Shown here piece after piece: positions 1 to 26,990 of a stretch of 64,000 nt of DNA; the stretch's first letter is position 1; each line of letters begins with the position of its first letter. Location of the stretch: NCBI RefSeq assembly GCF_963676685.1, contig NC_092347.1, positions 89,344,592 to 89,408,591 of the forward strand, in the 5' to 3' direction. Source of the stretch: Mytilus edulis (lineage: Eukaryota; Mollusca; Bivalvia; Mytilida; Mytilidae). A program made the position numbers and the translations under genes. Below the pieces are notes generated by a model. The model saw nothing but the letters and a program-made list of their open reading frames with translations, was not told the DNA's origin and did no database searches.

Positions 1-1183
1 CTAGAAGCTTTTAGAATCTTGTAATACTCACCTGTGATTTTGATAATTATCACTGTTACAATGCATGCTCAACATTTCTGATACAATGTAGTTACTTGCA
101 AAAAAAGTAAAAAATAAATGGGGAATGTGTCCTTGGGATAAAAATGATGCCCCCACTTGCAATTGCATATCATATAAAGTTATAAAGGGGCATTACTGAT
201 GAAAGGTAGAAGAGATGATACTCAAATTTGCACTGGATCTGAGTTTTATTGCTACAAGAATTGTGTATAAGTTAAGTTTCATAACATTTGAGCAAGGCAA
301 ACTGTCAAAATGTGGGGTTTTTTTTCAACTGTAGAAGGGCCTATATATTTATGAATACATCATATGACATAAATCACATATGGTGATTGGACCTAAAGAT
401 ATGGCAAAATATTTGGACTTAATACTTGGACAGCGATATATAGATTCTTTTGCAAGGTTTCTGACTGAAACTATTGGTAGGATTGCATATCTGGACTATG
501 GAAACTACATGTACAATAGCAATAAAAGTTTACACTTGACAAATAGGTAGGAGAACACATTTAGACAATGGGTACTTGGACAGCAATAAATGCTTCACTC
601 GCAACCTAAACATATTGGTATGAATTTAGAATATAATACTTGAACAATGATAAGAATTCAACCTTGACCTATTGATATTGGTACAAATGTACAAATTTAA
701 ACTATAAGTAATAGTTAACCCACGAGGAAGTCAGTAAGATCACTCTATAGGCCGGAGGCAAGAGGGTGATCTAACATTGACACACCAAGTCCAAGTGGAA
801 TAACTATTTTTCATCCTAGCTGTGTCAGATTAGACCAAAAACAATTTACAATTCATGAAATATAGTTTAGAACGCCACAAAACCATTATGATATACTTTA
901 TATATTACTATTTAATGTATACCCTTTTTGACCCCAAAATTCAATGATTACATATGAAATCATGTAAACTGGCCGCACTGTCCAATCGGCCCACACTAGA
1001 TCACCCCACTCTTGTTAGACTCGCCCCACTTTTACAAAGTGTAAATTGAACAATCAGTCTGACATTTACTCACTCATTTACAAAAAGGATTTAAACCCCA
1101 CTGAATATAGGTTTGCCAACTCGCCCCACTTACAAAAAAAAATCTTGCTTCCTTTAAGTATGTTAAATTACTGATAGTTGGTA

Positions 1184-1265
1184 TCCAGTCGTCCTGGTGT
1201 AGTGGTATGTGTCTGGGGTTTATATGCTAAAGGTCTTCGGTTCAAATCACAGCATAGACACTGGA
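1184..1265 (+). repeat. tRNA-like sequence with A and B boxes (tRNA-derived SINE head or tRNA fossil)
   Basis: The A-box match TGGTGTAGTGG is at 1195-1205 and the B-box match GGTTCAAATCA at 1239-1249, at normal tRNA spacing. TCCAGTCGTC at the start and GACACTGGA at the end can pair with one bulge. The T-arm pairs poorly, so it is not a functional tRNA gene. Confidence 0.5.
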
Positions 1266-1596
1266 TTTTATGTAAATTTTGATAGAAAGAAAGTCTTTTC
1301 TGTATAATTAATTATAAGTTTTATAGTTGATTTGACATTCCCGCCAAAATGTTACAGAACAAAGGAAAGCATGCAAAACAAAGAAACTCAAGCTGGGGTG
1401 ATCTAGTAGGGGTGATTCGGCTTAATCACCCCTGTTAGAACAAAGGAGCAGGGATGTAAATACTTGAACAGTGGTAAGTGTTCATGACTGGATCACATAC
1501 TAGGGGTACACATCTGGAATAAATACTAAGACAGTAATGTTGTTTTTCAGATTTGACCTGCAGGTCAAGGTAGCCAGTAAGACTGTACCAACTTAC

Positions 1597-14479
<12,883 letters not shown>

Positions 14480-14754
14480 ATTGTTTATAGTAACACGAAA
14501 GACTTATAAACAAGGGAAATAACCTACAATGATAAAATAAAAACACAAAATATTTGACAAAGTATATATATATATGGTCTTTTAACTATGCAATTCTTAT
14601 TCTGCTCTAAAACTGATTGATAATTACGCATCTAACAGCTAACAGGTAACAGTTTGTTAGAGGTTTAAACATAACATGATAGGTGTTTCACAATGTTCTG
14701 TCCTTGGTCCTATACTTTTTTAATATTTTCTTAAATGATCTTTTAATAATGAGA

Positions 14755-14965
14755 CCCACCATTGGGGGGGGGGGGGGACCATGGTGTCAAAGTAATCACA
14801 TCATCATGGATAAGTTTTTAATCAATATATTCAAGTAATCAAAAACAGACCAAGATGCTTAAATAATCAAATAATCATGAAATATTTTGTCTGATAATCA
14901 AATACTAGTCAGTATCACTATAGAAACGGCAAAGTAATTACATAATCAAAAACCCTACAAGGAGG
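14755..14965 (+). repeat. Poly-G plus AATCA-rich element, copy 1
   Basis: A 14-base G run at about 14764-14777 is followed by repeated AATCACAT/AATCAAATAATCATGA words and ends AATCAAAAACCCTACAAGG. The second copy is at 52719-52939. Confidence 0.65.
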
Positions 14966-15383
14966 CTCTTAAATTCCGTTTAACTTTATCCAGTTCACTA
15001 TACAATTATATAATGTTCTATAATGATAAAGATAACCTTGACGAATCTCAGTCTTATGGATATTAATCATAGCTAGTATTTCTAGATCTACACTTGAGAT
15101 CATTTGGCTTTGATAGACTGATTTTCTTCTAACCGGGGACTATTATACTAATTGGACTGGAAACCGTTACACCAATCAGTGTATTAGTCCCAGTTCTAAA
15201 CCATACTATGTTTGCACATTTCAGAAAAATAAGCTTTGGCAATTGGCCAAAAAAATAAATAACAATTGATAAAAATCTTACATCTGATAAGGCTGATAAA
15301 AGTTATCAAAGGTACCAAGATTATAATTTAGTACGCCAACAAACAAATTATCAAAACAAATGTGAAATGTGGTCAAATAGTTG

Positions 15384-15910
15384 AAAAGTAAAATAAGAAA
15401 AATACAAAACTCCGAGGAAAATTCAAAACGGAAAGTCCGTAAATCAAATGGTAAAATCAAAAGCTCAAACACATCAAACTGGCATATTCCTGACTGCGTA
15501 CCGGCTTTTTCTTATGTAGGAAATGGAGGACTTAACCTCTCACTTGTATGACAGTCGAATTAAATTTCACAATGTTGACATCGATTTGTGAACAAAAAAA
15601 ATAAACATAAAAGGTCAAAATGTCAAAAATAAGGGTACTTATGGTGTTATAATGATCATAATCAAATGTAATAAAGAAACACAAAAGGCATATATAGACA
15701 AAACACATTTATAGCAAAAACGAAAGACAAGAATACAAAAATTTACTATAGCACAATAACACAATCAATGACGGATGTATAAGTACAGAGCCCTGTCAAA
15801 TGGATATTACCCAAAACAGACTAACCAGCGAAAGGAATGATTACTTTAATACCCATAAAGACAAATAAAAGAATATAATAATACGTTATTAAGATGATAG
15901 ACAACGTGGT
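15384..15910 (-). repeat. Composite dispersed repeat, inverted relative to 30590-31103
   Basis: It contains ACTCCGAGGAAAATTCAAAA, then AAGAAACACAAAAGGCATAT and CTATAGCACAATAACAC. The same blocks appear in reverse complement and reverse order at 30590-31103, so the pair is an inverted composite about 15 kb apart. Confidence 0.65.
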
Positions 15911-16499
15911 AATACTTTTAAACCGTTGCCTCTTATCTTTTGTGGTAAATAATAACCTTCCATAATTTTACAAACTCTGCCGCCTCGATCTCTGTTACAT
16001 TTTAACGTTTAGTATTTTGTATAGTTTGATTATGTCACCTCCGATCCTTTTATAATAAAGGAATGATAGATTAAATTTCTGTATTTTTTCTTCGAAGTGA
16101 AGTTATTTAATCTTGGTAGTTGTTTCGTTGCCCGTCAATGCACTTTCTCAATCATATGCATGTAAATATATTTTATTGTATATGGATGCCATACTGAGTT
16201 TGCAAACTCTACATGTGTTCTTAGAGTCAAGTGTCTTGTATAGTGGTGCATATATGTATCTGTATCAAAATAAATCTTACTTTCTCTTAAAGAGTTTGTG
16301 ACCATTGCGTAAAATATGTATTTGCTTAGTGTTCCTTGAAAGGTAGAAATGTCGAAGAAACATAAAATTATATTACGTGAGTGAAAATTTTAGAAACTAT
16401 AAGTGGATTAAAATAGCAGATAATCATGTTGTGTTGCATGTTTGGTCTCTGATATCACTGCTGCATGGTGGACGCAGCGGGGGTCCACGAGCATATTAC

Positions 16500-16830
16500 T
16501 TTTTCAGTTGTCAGTAGTTATCATTGGTATGGATACAATCTGTAAATTTTCTGCTCTTAATTTTCGATTTATGTATAGCAATTACTAAAGAATGTTCTGC
16601 AGTAGGCAAGGATGGCTTTGCCAGACACAGACTGTCCGATTTTATGTATGTTGGCATTGGCTTTTGTTGTAGTTCAGTGTTTATGTTGTTCTGTTGTTGT
16701 TCTTATAGTGCATGTGTTTCTTTCGGTTTTACTGTTTGTTACCCGGGTTTGTTTTTACTTAATCGAATTAAGACTTTTGGACAGCGATATACTTCTGTTG
16801 CCTTTATAAACCGTTTATGGCACATTTTCT
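16500..16830 (+). repeat. Dispersed repeat fragment (ORFs here are not genes)
   Basis: It shares TTGGACAGCGATATACTTCT and GTTGCCTTTAT with a better copy at 51075-51360, and in inverted form with 49676-49760. The open frames of 65-107 codons here have no recognisable domain. Confidence 0.55.
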
Positions 16831-16941
16831 TAAGTTTTGACTTGTAATGCTCTCAAACTTCGATTAGACCTTTCAGCTATTTTTATTCGGAGCGTCACTG
16901 GTGATGTTTTATGTAGACAAAACGATCGTCTAGAGTAAAAC

Positions 16942-17338
16942 AATAGACCACTTTCGAGTTCATCCGTCACCGGAAAAAACTCGTCAATTATACGCGCCTT
17001 TATCATCGTCATTTGTGCGTTTAGGGGCGTCGTCACTTCCTTCCAATGTTGAGCGAGTGGTTTGGAAAACTATAATTCTATATTGTACGAATTATTCGGC
17101 AAATTGAATTCTCAAAATTGACAATCAACACTGCTGTCATTAGGGAAATGTCAGTAAGTACCTACAGAGCAACCATTATTTCTAGTTTATCCTGCACAAA
17201 GACGATCACTAAGACGCTTGATGAACGTAAATAGTGCAGGGATACAGGCGAGCCCCTCTATCTGGTAAATGACGTCATAAAGGCGTGTATAATTGACGAG
17301 TTTTTGCCGGTGACGGATGAACTCGAAAGTGGTCTATT
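16942..17338. mobile_element. 397-bp TIR element nested in a dispersed repeat
   Basis: The left arm starts AATAGACCACTTTCGAGTTC and the right arm ends GAACTCGAAAGTGGTCTATT; the arms are about 70 bp (17268-17338 on the right). It splits a GCGTCACTG ... AAGCCTGGTAC dispersed repeat. A TA target site is likely. Confidence 0.72.
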
Positions 17339-18278
17339 ATAAGCCTGGTACTTTTGACGAAATTTTACAACCACTGGGTCGATATCACTAGGTTGGTGTC
17401 ACAGGCACTCTTCTCAGAAAAAAAAAATTCTATATAAAGGTATATTGGGAAACAAATCTGAGACGAGTGCCTGTGGTTGGTGTACATTTTTCTTCATCCA
17501 GTAGTCAGCAATTGGTATTGACATTGATAACCACAGTTAGGGACGTTTTTTGTATATTTTTAGTATTGTTTTGAAAAGTTTTGAAATCCTCCATACTAGA
17601 CAATTTTTCGACCCACGGCTTGCTTTTGCCTTCATAACTTTATGCTATTCGAGTGGAACTGATGGGTCTTATGAAGACGACACGCGCTTCTAGCATAACA
17701 AATTGTAAGTCAAGTTTTCCAAAGGTGCAGTTAAATTCTTGTCTTATTGACGACAGGCCAACATCTCTTTGATGAATTTAGTTTTGTGTTCAGTGAAAAG
17801 ACGTACTATAAAAAATCTTGAAAAATCTATTGAAGATGCGTCGAGAGATATTCCCATGTGAGTAAATAAAATTTGTCTCGAGAACAAAGCAGAACGCAGA
17901 AGAGCTCAAAAACTCGTTCAATGATATAAACGTTTCCCAACAAAGAAAGAAAAAAAATTGATTAATCTACGATGCAAGAGCGGTACAAACACGGTGTTTT
18001 AGTTTTAGATATACCTTCGGTTGGTTATTTTGAATGACCATTTTTTGTTGTTGTCTTTATAAATTGTAAAAGACATTAATAATTGACCTTCTATCATATA
18101 TCATCATTAGATACTATACATTATATACGCAATCAAACGAATTATATAATTCAATGACTTTTTTCCTACCTATACATGACATGTACGAGAATCATGAGTC
18201 ATTGGTGCAAACAATAAACTCATCATATACACCCTATTTATAATTTTGTACGCAAAATGCGTGGTTCGTCTTAAAAAA

Positions 18279-18412
18279 AAGTAAAATAACAAAAATACAG
18301 AACTCCGAGGAAAATTCGAAACGGCTATTCCGTCATCAAAGGGCTAAATCAAACACTCAAACACATCAAACGAATACTAAAATAAAAAATATCAACTGTC
18401 CTATTCCTGACA
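18279..18412 (-). repeat. Dispersed mussel repeat (CCTCGGAGTTC family)
   Basis: It contains ACTCCGAGGAAAATTCGAAA. Further minus-orientation fragments are at 20761-20840 and 50756-50895; plus-orientation copies are at 24566-24692, 52531-52672 and 57991-58130. Confidence 0.65.
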
Positions 18413-19949
18413 TACATCTGGCGTTCAATATATTATTATAAGTATGGTTTATGTAATGAGTTATTCCATATTGTGCCTTTTGTAAGTCCATGAGGGTCTG
18501 GATCGAGGGCCCTATATTCTACACTATAAGCCTTTATATGTAATGCACAATATTCTCTATTCTTTATATTTTTGCACCCAAAACAAATCATTTTCTATTC
18601 ATTACTACTTTGTCTGTTTTCTCTATTTTTCCTCCTACAAAAGATACAACAATGATACCAGAATAAGTAAAGTTAAAAAGACCGTATACAGTACGAAGCT
18701 GGAGAACATCGAGAACCCAGTGTTCCGAAAGATATTGCCAAACTTTTTTCTGGGGAAGAACGTTCTAAGTAATTTTAAATAAGTTGTTTTATGTGTATTA
18801 TTCTTCGTAGAAATAACGATAATGTAAACTTTTCATTATTGATTTATTTCAGTCACTGCAGCCAAACATTTCACTTAAAACAAAACGTCTAAATTAAGCT
18901 TTTCTTCGTGTAAATTTTCATGACAAGGAAGTTAGCATTTTGGATTTGATTGGATATTAAACTGTATCACATGCAAGTTATTGATATACCAACATTTAAG
19001 TTTTTGTTAAAAGTGTAGGTATGACCTGACACAAACTTTACCTGTAATGTGATAACAGGTAACAACATTTGTACTTAGATTTAAATTAAACAAAACAGTC
19101 CAAGGTATATCGAAATGCTAGGATTTATACTTCCTTATACGAAAAGAATGTGGTTTTTACCCTTTAGTCAATGGTAAGAAATTTATCATTTATTTCGAAG
19201 ATTTGAGAAGATTTGTTTAAAAGAAATAACTTTTACCATTTCCTTGTTGAACAAAGGTCACATATTTTCAGTCATTTCTTGTTTCTACAGTACCTAAACA
19301 AAACTATACCATACGATTTAGTAATGACTATAGGGACTTTAACAAAACAACTGTGATAACACAATGATCATACACTATAAATAGATTATAATTTTTATTT
19401 TCAATGATAATAGTAAATAATTTATTAATCTGTTTGAAATTGTATTTTTTGCTTATTTACAATATTTATGCTGGTTATTTCAACAAACAACTTCCTTATC
19501 AAGAATTAAATTTTATTTGTTCAACGTAGAAGTTGGATTCAGTCTCTCAAGTACTATTAAGATATAGTCATTAAGTATTGAAGTACTTATGCGCAATTAG
19601 TCATCTAGTTATATTTTTAGAACAGTAAAATTTGATGACCAAATGTAGGAGAGATTTACATGTACTTATTAAACAGAAGATGATTGTTGTTTACATGTTT
19701 ATGTATTATTTGTGTGTATATACATATTTTGTAATTTTAATGTTCATATTTGGCAACCTTTTAAATATTGTATCGACATGATACGATATGAAAGAAGGAA
19801 GGATTATGAAAACTGATCTTTCGTCTGTTCTCACGTTTTTTTACATGTACATCCAAAAATATTTTATTCGGTCATTTACATGATTTGCTTATCCTTCTGA
19901 TACACCTGAGATCATCCCCAGATTTTGATATGATTGGTTATAACCAATC

Positions 19950-20082
19950 TAAAGTTTCATTGGTAGTTTTTGTTGACTTATCAGTTTTTCTGCCAGTTTC
20001 ATTGGTAGTTTTTGTTGACTTATCAGTTTTTCTGCCAGTTTCATTGGTAGTTTTTGTTGACTTATCAGTTTTCTGCCAGTTT
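19950..20082 (+). repeat. 42-bp tandem repeat, about 3 copies
   Basis: The unit is GTTTCATTGGTAGTTTTTGT then TGACTTATCAGTTTTTCTGCCA. As 42 is a multiple of three it yields a repeating SLVVFVDLSVFLPV peptide in one frame. I read no gene here. Confidence 0.85.
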
Positions 20083-21723
20083 CTCTTCAATTTTTGTATT
20101 CCTTAAGAAGCTCCTGTTTTGTTAACAGTTTTTTTTAATCTTTTTTCTGTGATTTCATAGGATTGACGTCGCTCCTTCTGCAACTATCTGTGTAGTAGTT
20201 ATGTTATCAGTTGTTTTCTTTTCTCTTAGACTTTTTCGTATTCCCACAGTGTTTCTGATTTTCTAGTTGTGGTTTTCGATAAGCCTTGTTAATTTCAATC
20301 TAAGCTAGATACATGTGTGCTTTTGAGATAAAACTAAGTTTCACTTAACTTGATTTTTACTTAAAAAAGGGACGAAAGATACCAAAGGGACAGTCAAACT
20401 CATAAATCGAAAATAAACTGATAACGCCATGGCTAAAAATGAAAAAGACAAACAGACAAACAATAGTACACATGACACAACATAGAAAACTTAAGCGTCA
20501 CTCAACATTGCAAAATATTTGTTTACTAACACAAAGTGAGAAGTTACCATTCGGGCAAACAAAAACACAAAGTCGAATAACATTAGATATAGTTCAGGTT
20601 GAAGCTAATTATATAAAATTATAATGAGTTGTCGAAACGATTATTCTTTTTATGTTTATCAATATTTTAATAAAACTTCTACTAAAGGCATGATGTTAGT
20701 GTTCTTACAAACAAAATCGTAAAACAAAAAAAAACATTAGAACATTTTAACTAGATACGAAAAAAGTAAAATAACAAAAATAACGAATTTTAAAGGAAAT
20801 TCAACACAACACGGAAAGTCCTTTAAGAAATGGCATATATTGATGTTCAAAATTAATAATTATTTTTTCAATATATGTATTTGCATTAAGATAAACAATA
20901 CAACACTGAAAGGAAAAACAATAGTTCAAGAAGGTATAAGTTTTTCCCTTAAATTGGAGTATGTCATGTCATTTCTTAAAACAAGTATTCGCTCTAGTGT
21001 TATGCAGGTGTATTAGTCTGTACATAGTTCCTGCATATATTCGCACTTTTCATGTGTTTATACTTTTGAAAAACGTTGGTAGCACATTTTAACCAAGGAT
21101 AAATCTATTGTAAAAGATGTATAATGGCGCGAAATACCTCCTTAAACATATTTAGAAAATGTCAGTTGAAGTATTATGAAATTATTTTATAGAAGAACTT
21201 TTAAAAAACAGATATAAAACAGACACATATTGGCTGAAAAACAAACGGTGTTCTATAAAGCATATTCATCAATGGTCCAATAAAAAATGGTTGAACCCTA
21301 TTTCATCAACAATTGACATTCACGCTCATTAATCAATTGTGTCTCCAAATTTGTACTTTGTAATGAACACTTTAACAGAATGAAACAAACTAATAATCTT
21401 AATATTTAAGATAAGAGTGAACATTTTATACCATACATTTTAATCTAAAAATAAATAATAAATTGAATAGAAAGCTTATCTTCATGTACATATAAAACTT
21501 AATGTAAAATAAGTCAATACAATGTCAACATTATGTTCAATTATTACATGTACTACAAAACTGAGATACAACTTTCTTGTATTCTTCACTACAAAGGGTT
21601 CCACTGTACCATTCCGTCAAAACCTAAATTATTGTAGTATTTATTCAGTCCTAAAAACAAAAACGTTTTTACTGAATGCCTTTTTTTTTTAGAAAATAAA
21701 TCATTATATAATTCCTTTGTTTT

Positions 21724-21868
<145 letters not shown>

Positions 21869-22444
21869 ATGCATGTATGTACATGAATTTGTATAAGGTG
21901 TATTTTTCTATCTTGAAGGCTTTTAGTTCTAGCACTGGATCGATACCTCTATCGTTACTTATACTAGTACTTGGTAACCAGTTTTTTAGCACTCTCGTTT
22001 GATATATAGAGATTAATACATGGCCTTTTCCATATCAGCCTGGGTATCATCCCGAGACCCCCATATCAGCCCGAGACGGTTTAGTACTTGCACCTGATAT
22101 GGGTTATCAGCCCGGGTGGGAAGATATGGCTTGTGCACTTCCGCCCATTACACATATGCAAAAGCTATCATATTAATGCTAAGTATATGATAAATGCTTA
22201 TATTTGCACTGTCACTTGTTAACCAAATTTGATACTCGAACTTCTCTGCATCGGGTATAGATTACATGAGCTGTATTTGGAAAAACTTTTCGGAATTTTG
22301 TGTCCTATGCTTTTCAACTTTGTACTTTATTTTGCCTTTGTAACATTCATCATTCGAGCGTCACTGGCAAGTCATTTGTCGACGACAAGCGCGTATGGCA
22401 CGGATACAAAATATCAATTATGGTATCTGTGATGAGTTTATTAT

Positions 22445-23630
22445 TTGTATATGTTGTGTACAAGTTATCATTTGGTACAAATCATAATTTGAACAAATAA
22501 ATTGTACAAATTATAATTTGTATTTTGACTTTGTATAAATTATTATTTGTACAAAAAGTGCCTGTACAAATTACAATTTGTACAATATTTGACGAAAATT
22601 CACTTATAACTTGTACAACAATTTATAATATTGATTTTGGTGGGAAAAGCATTGATAACCACCACCATAGAACTGTTATTAAGTGACCATACTGTACATC
22701 TTATGTATATAGTTCTTTATCATTCATTTAAGCGGGTGAGTGAATGATAGCATCAGGAATTTCATCTTTTGACTTTCACATTTATCTCTTCTTCGACACT
22801 TTGCAATGACCAATTACTTTTGATCAATTGCTCTAATAAGTTTCCAAAGGTAAATATCCGAATTATTATTATTTACAGTTTTTCTAGTCATTTACTCAGT
22901 TGATGTAATTGTGTAAACATGCCGGCATTGTTGATCAGAGGATGAAATTTGAAACTAATATCTTACCAAGAAAACGATACAATAACTTATAATAAGAACT
23001 TGTTGTTTTGGGTTAATATCATTATACATATTCCTCAGTATTATCGTGTCCAAACCAGTTCTCTAAATATCTAAGGCGTAATTGTTGAAACTTGAAATTT
23101 GTGTACCACTTATACGAAAAGCTGTGTGAATTGTCAAAGGTTATTTATGTCTTATAGTTAATCTGAAGCTCTTAAAGGCGCATGTTAATTTACAGCATCG
23201 GTTCTTGTGCTTCAACTTTTGCTACGTAACAAAATTTAACAGCCTTAACACACAGGTTGTCCAGGGTTTCTTTCGTGTAAATGCATAGGCGGGAACAGCA
23301 CTTCTGAATGTAAATGTGATTGTCAAATGATATTGTGCAATTCCCGATGCCATAATTAACTCACCTGCTCAAACGAAATCACAAAGAACTACTGAATATC
23401 ATTTTATAACAATTCTGTTTTGTGTATCGAAGCTTTTTCCACCAAAATACATATAATTTATTGTACAAGCTACAAGTCAATTTTCGTTAAATTTTGTACA
23501 AATTGTAATTTGTACAGGTACTTTTTGTACAAATTACAATTTGTATAAATTCAAAATACAAATTATAATTATTTTTTTTTGTACAAATTATAACTTGTAC
23601 AAAATGATAACTTGTACACAACATATACAA
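22445..23630. mobile_element. About 1.2-kb element with ~200-bp TIRs made of ACAAATTATAATTTGTAC palindromes
   Basis: The left arm 22445-22650 and right arm 23432-23630 are reverse complements: the outer ends are TTGTATATGTTGTGTACAAG and its inverse, the inner ends TTTTGGTGGGAAAAGC and GCTTTTTCCACCAAAA. Within each arm, words like TACAAATTATAATTTGTA recur several times. The 780-bp centre has no ORF. Confidence 0.75.
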
Positions 23631-26600
23631 CACAACAGAAAAGTACTGAAACTGTAAACATAGCACGAAATGTACATATAACAAATGGTATACAATACAC
23701 TATGTGTTATTTCCATCACATAGTCATGTTTAGGTGGAAACATGAATACTGTTATAAAAAGTAAACAATTAAGGTCCATCAGAGGAATTGCCAAGGTCAG
23801 TTACTAGTATATGAAAATATGCAATCTTTCAAATAAAGTGACACGTTAGTTTACCGATATTCAAATCTCATAAATCTCACAAAGAGTAATACTAGCAGTG
23901 CAAGAATAAGTATGATAACGGTGTGATGATAAAAGTGATACACTTATGTGATTTTTAGTGTGCAGTTCTCTGCAATAGGCGTGTGTGCGGCAGTTTCGCA
24001 TACCACTGTTCCTTCTATCACAGGATGAATACCTCTATGATTTCTGTATGAAGTATTTACTTCTATTGTTGCTGTCACGATGTAGATATCACTTTTTATA
24101 TTATCACAGGGTGTATACATCTGTTGATACAGTCACTGGGTAGTTACCTCTATTGGTATTTCCACTGGAAAATACCACTATTGGTACTGTCAGAGGGTAT
24201 GTAACGTGATGGAATACCAATTACATATATTTTGACGTTTTTTGTTTCACTTACGTTTATTTAAATAACAAACAAAAGTTTTCATCCTGTCTTTATTCTT
24301 TAGGTTTTCACTATAGAATTCCATATATTTAATTTTGAAATCATACTTTATTATAAAACAATTGTGTTGAGCCGACAAACGTGCGACTCAAGTTTGTTCT
24401 GTAATGAGGATTACATGCTTCACTTTACATCTGTTCAATCTAAAAAGTGATGTTTTGTACTATTTCTCAACATTTTGAAGACAATTTGAGAATAGCCCCT
24501 GCATACTGTGCATTTTGTAGAAAAATGAAATTCTCTTAGGTTTAATCAAACAAAATTTCTACATAAAAAAATGCCTGTACCAAATCAGGAATATGACAGT
24601 TTTTACGCGTTATTGTGATGTGTTTGAGCCTTTAATTTTGCCATTTGATCAGAGACTGTCAATTTTAAATTATCCTCGGTGTTCATTTTTGGGGGGATTT
24701 TACATATTTTTACATATATTAAAAATAAGTAGATTATTGTCAATAGGACAACTATTCATAAAAAAAAGTTATATAAGTACGGCTATTAATGGCATGACAT
24801 GACAAATATGAAACAAATCAATTGAGAAAACTAATTAATCACAAAACAGTTTTCGAAAAACCAAATGTGACAGACATGAACCAATGACAACCACTGTACT
24901 ACAGGCTCTAGGCTAAAGAGAGGCACATAAAGAATGTGGCAATGTTAAACACGTTTTTAGCGCTAAACAAATATTTGTTATAAATTGCTCAATAATATGA
25001 TTAAAGGTTGATATTTTGTGGACGTCGCACGAGACTTTTCCGTAGATTATACTTGACTAGCATTTTTGGTGTATATTAAGTTACATGTATTTTGAAAGAC
25101 GTGCATAATGGCAAATTATAAAAATTATACAAGTTGTTTAATTTTTAAAAGAATCTGTCAGATTTATACTGAGTTTTGTTTCTCAAAATATGTACAAATT
25201 CGGTGCTCTGTGCAATTTGGGTAGTGTGCTTATACATTTATTGGTTATATTATATGATAGAAATATTGAAATTATTCAATTATTATCTATTGACTTCTCA
25301 GTTTTCATTCAATATGTTTGATCTCAATATTCATGGGATATGCTTCAGTGTTATTAAGGACGAAAGAATGGATTTTGATCATAATTCATTAAAAAAGTAA
25401 ACAAAAAAAAACTGTCTGATTTCGGTTGCATAATAATGAAAGAAAATTAACATGCTAAGTAAGCTCAAAGACTCATTTCAAGGATAAATGAATACAAATA
25501 TATGTAAGAGGTATACACCAGTGACGGCACAAAACTGTATAGCTGAATTGCAGTAATTGTAAAAGATCATATGCATAGAAATTAAAGCAGACATCTAATT
25601 TGCACTTTTTAAGATGAAAATTTAATAAAAATGTACTTCTTCAGTAATTTTATGGTGAGCTGTATTTCTTGGAGTCGTCGTGATAGATTTTTGTTGATTA
25701 AGTCGCAAATTAAAAAGTACTACAATTTATAATCTGCATCTAAAGAAATAATAGGATAAAAAGATCAATATTACAACCAAGATTTAATGCAATACATTAT
25801 TTTCAAACCTTATATATTGTTCCACCTAATTTGAAAATAATATGATAAAACATTTCTTTAATGCCTGGAAAAAATTTAATTAAGCTCACTCGGTGAATAT
25901 ACTTATCCAGTATTTTTGTAAAAACAAAAAACACTTTGTTATATGACATACTTACACCGGTTAAGTTGGTAAGCTTAACGATAAAGATACACTAAAAGCA
26001 CAACGACTGTATACGTTTTTGCTGCCTAGAAACATTGTTATTGTGATTCGTTTTCATTCAATTTATTACTGCATGAATAGTTGCAGTGGCTTTTAATTGC
26101 TCGGATATTGAGTCCGCAATGCTCTACAATTTCATTCTTTATTAAGCCTTGTTAACTTTTTTTTTATTCGAGCGTCACTGTTGATTCTTTTGTATACAAA
26201 ATGCGCGTATGGTGTACACAATCTTTATCCTGGTATCTATAATGAGTTTCCTTACAGTAGACATTAAGTCTTTCTTTTATATTTATATATTTATGTTACA
26301 TCATTCATACAAATGTAACATTGAACTGTAGTCGACAAATTTATTTTTTATTATTGATTCAATCTTTAACGCATTATTGATCACGACTAAGTTTGATTTT
26401 TTTTGTAAATATTTTTGTTAGTCTTGAAAAAAAACATATTTACTGCATAATTTCAATGTATAAAATTGTTTTTGAAAGTAAATTTTGAACTTTGAATGTT
26501 AAAACTTAAATGATCTTCCGGTTTTTAAGCGATTCAGTGTTTTAAAGGTTGTAAATTTTAGCATCAGATAAGAAACACGATTACAACTCACTATTAAAAG

Positions 26601-26990
26601 AGAGTAGTTGATAAAGTCATAGAAAGTTTAAATACTCAGTGTACGATCCTTTGAAAATGAACAAAGATGTGAGTGTACCTTGAGGTAGAATGTTTAAGAA
26701 TAGATGCATGCCAAAAGTGTAATGTGTTTTAATATTGCCAGTAAACGAGTATTGCTATAAAGATTGGAGGCAAATATCGAAAAGAAAGGAAGCAGTTTCA
26801 ATTGATATTTAAAATAACCTTTTGTTTCAAAAACCTTTCATTATAATATTTTTAAAACGAAAAACCAAATCACGTGAAAGAAAGGAGAAGGCTATAAAAG
26901 GGACACTAAAACCAATAAATCGAAAACAAACCGACAAAGACATGGCAAAACAAACCGAAAGGGAAAATAAAATCACAAAATTTCCGGTCC

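Noticed and set aside
1-40. Possible Deltex- or DPCD-type exon ending at a GTGAGT on the minus strand
   Set aside because: The minus-strand sequence before it reads as unrelated hydrophobic residues and does not match the expected DPCD C-terminus.
14760-14780. Long G runs as assembly errors
   Set aside because: The same G run with the same flanking AATCA-rich words occurs in the second copy at about 52726, so it is a real part of the element.
16524-16847. 107-codon Cys-rich plus-strand ORF
   Set aside because: It coincides with a dispersed repeat also present at 51075-51360, and no domain is recognised.
17398-17480. CACAGGCACTC / GAGTGCCTGTG inverted words as a regulatory hairpin
   Set aside because: The arms are short and AT-rich spacers separate them. 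No neighbouring gene start gives it a role.
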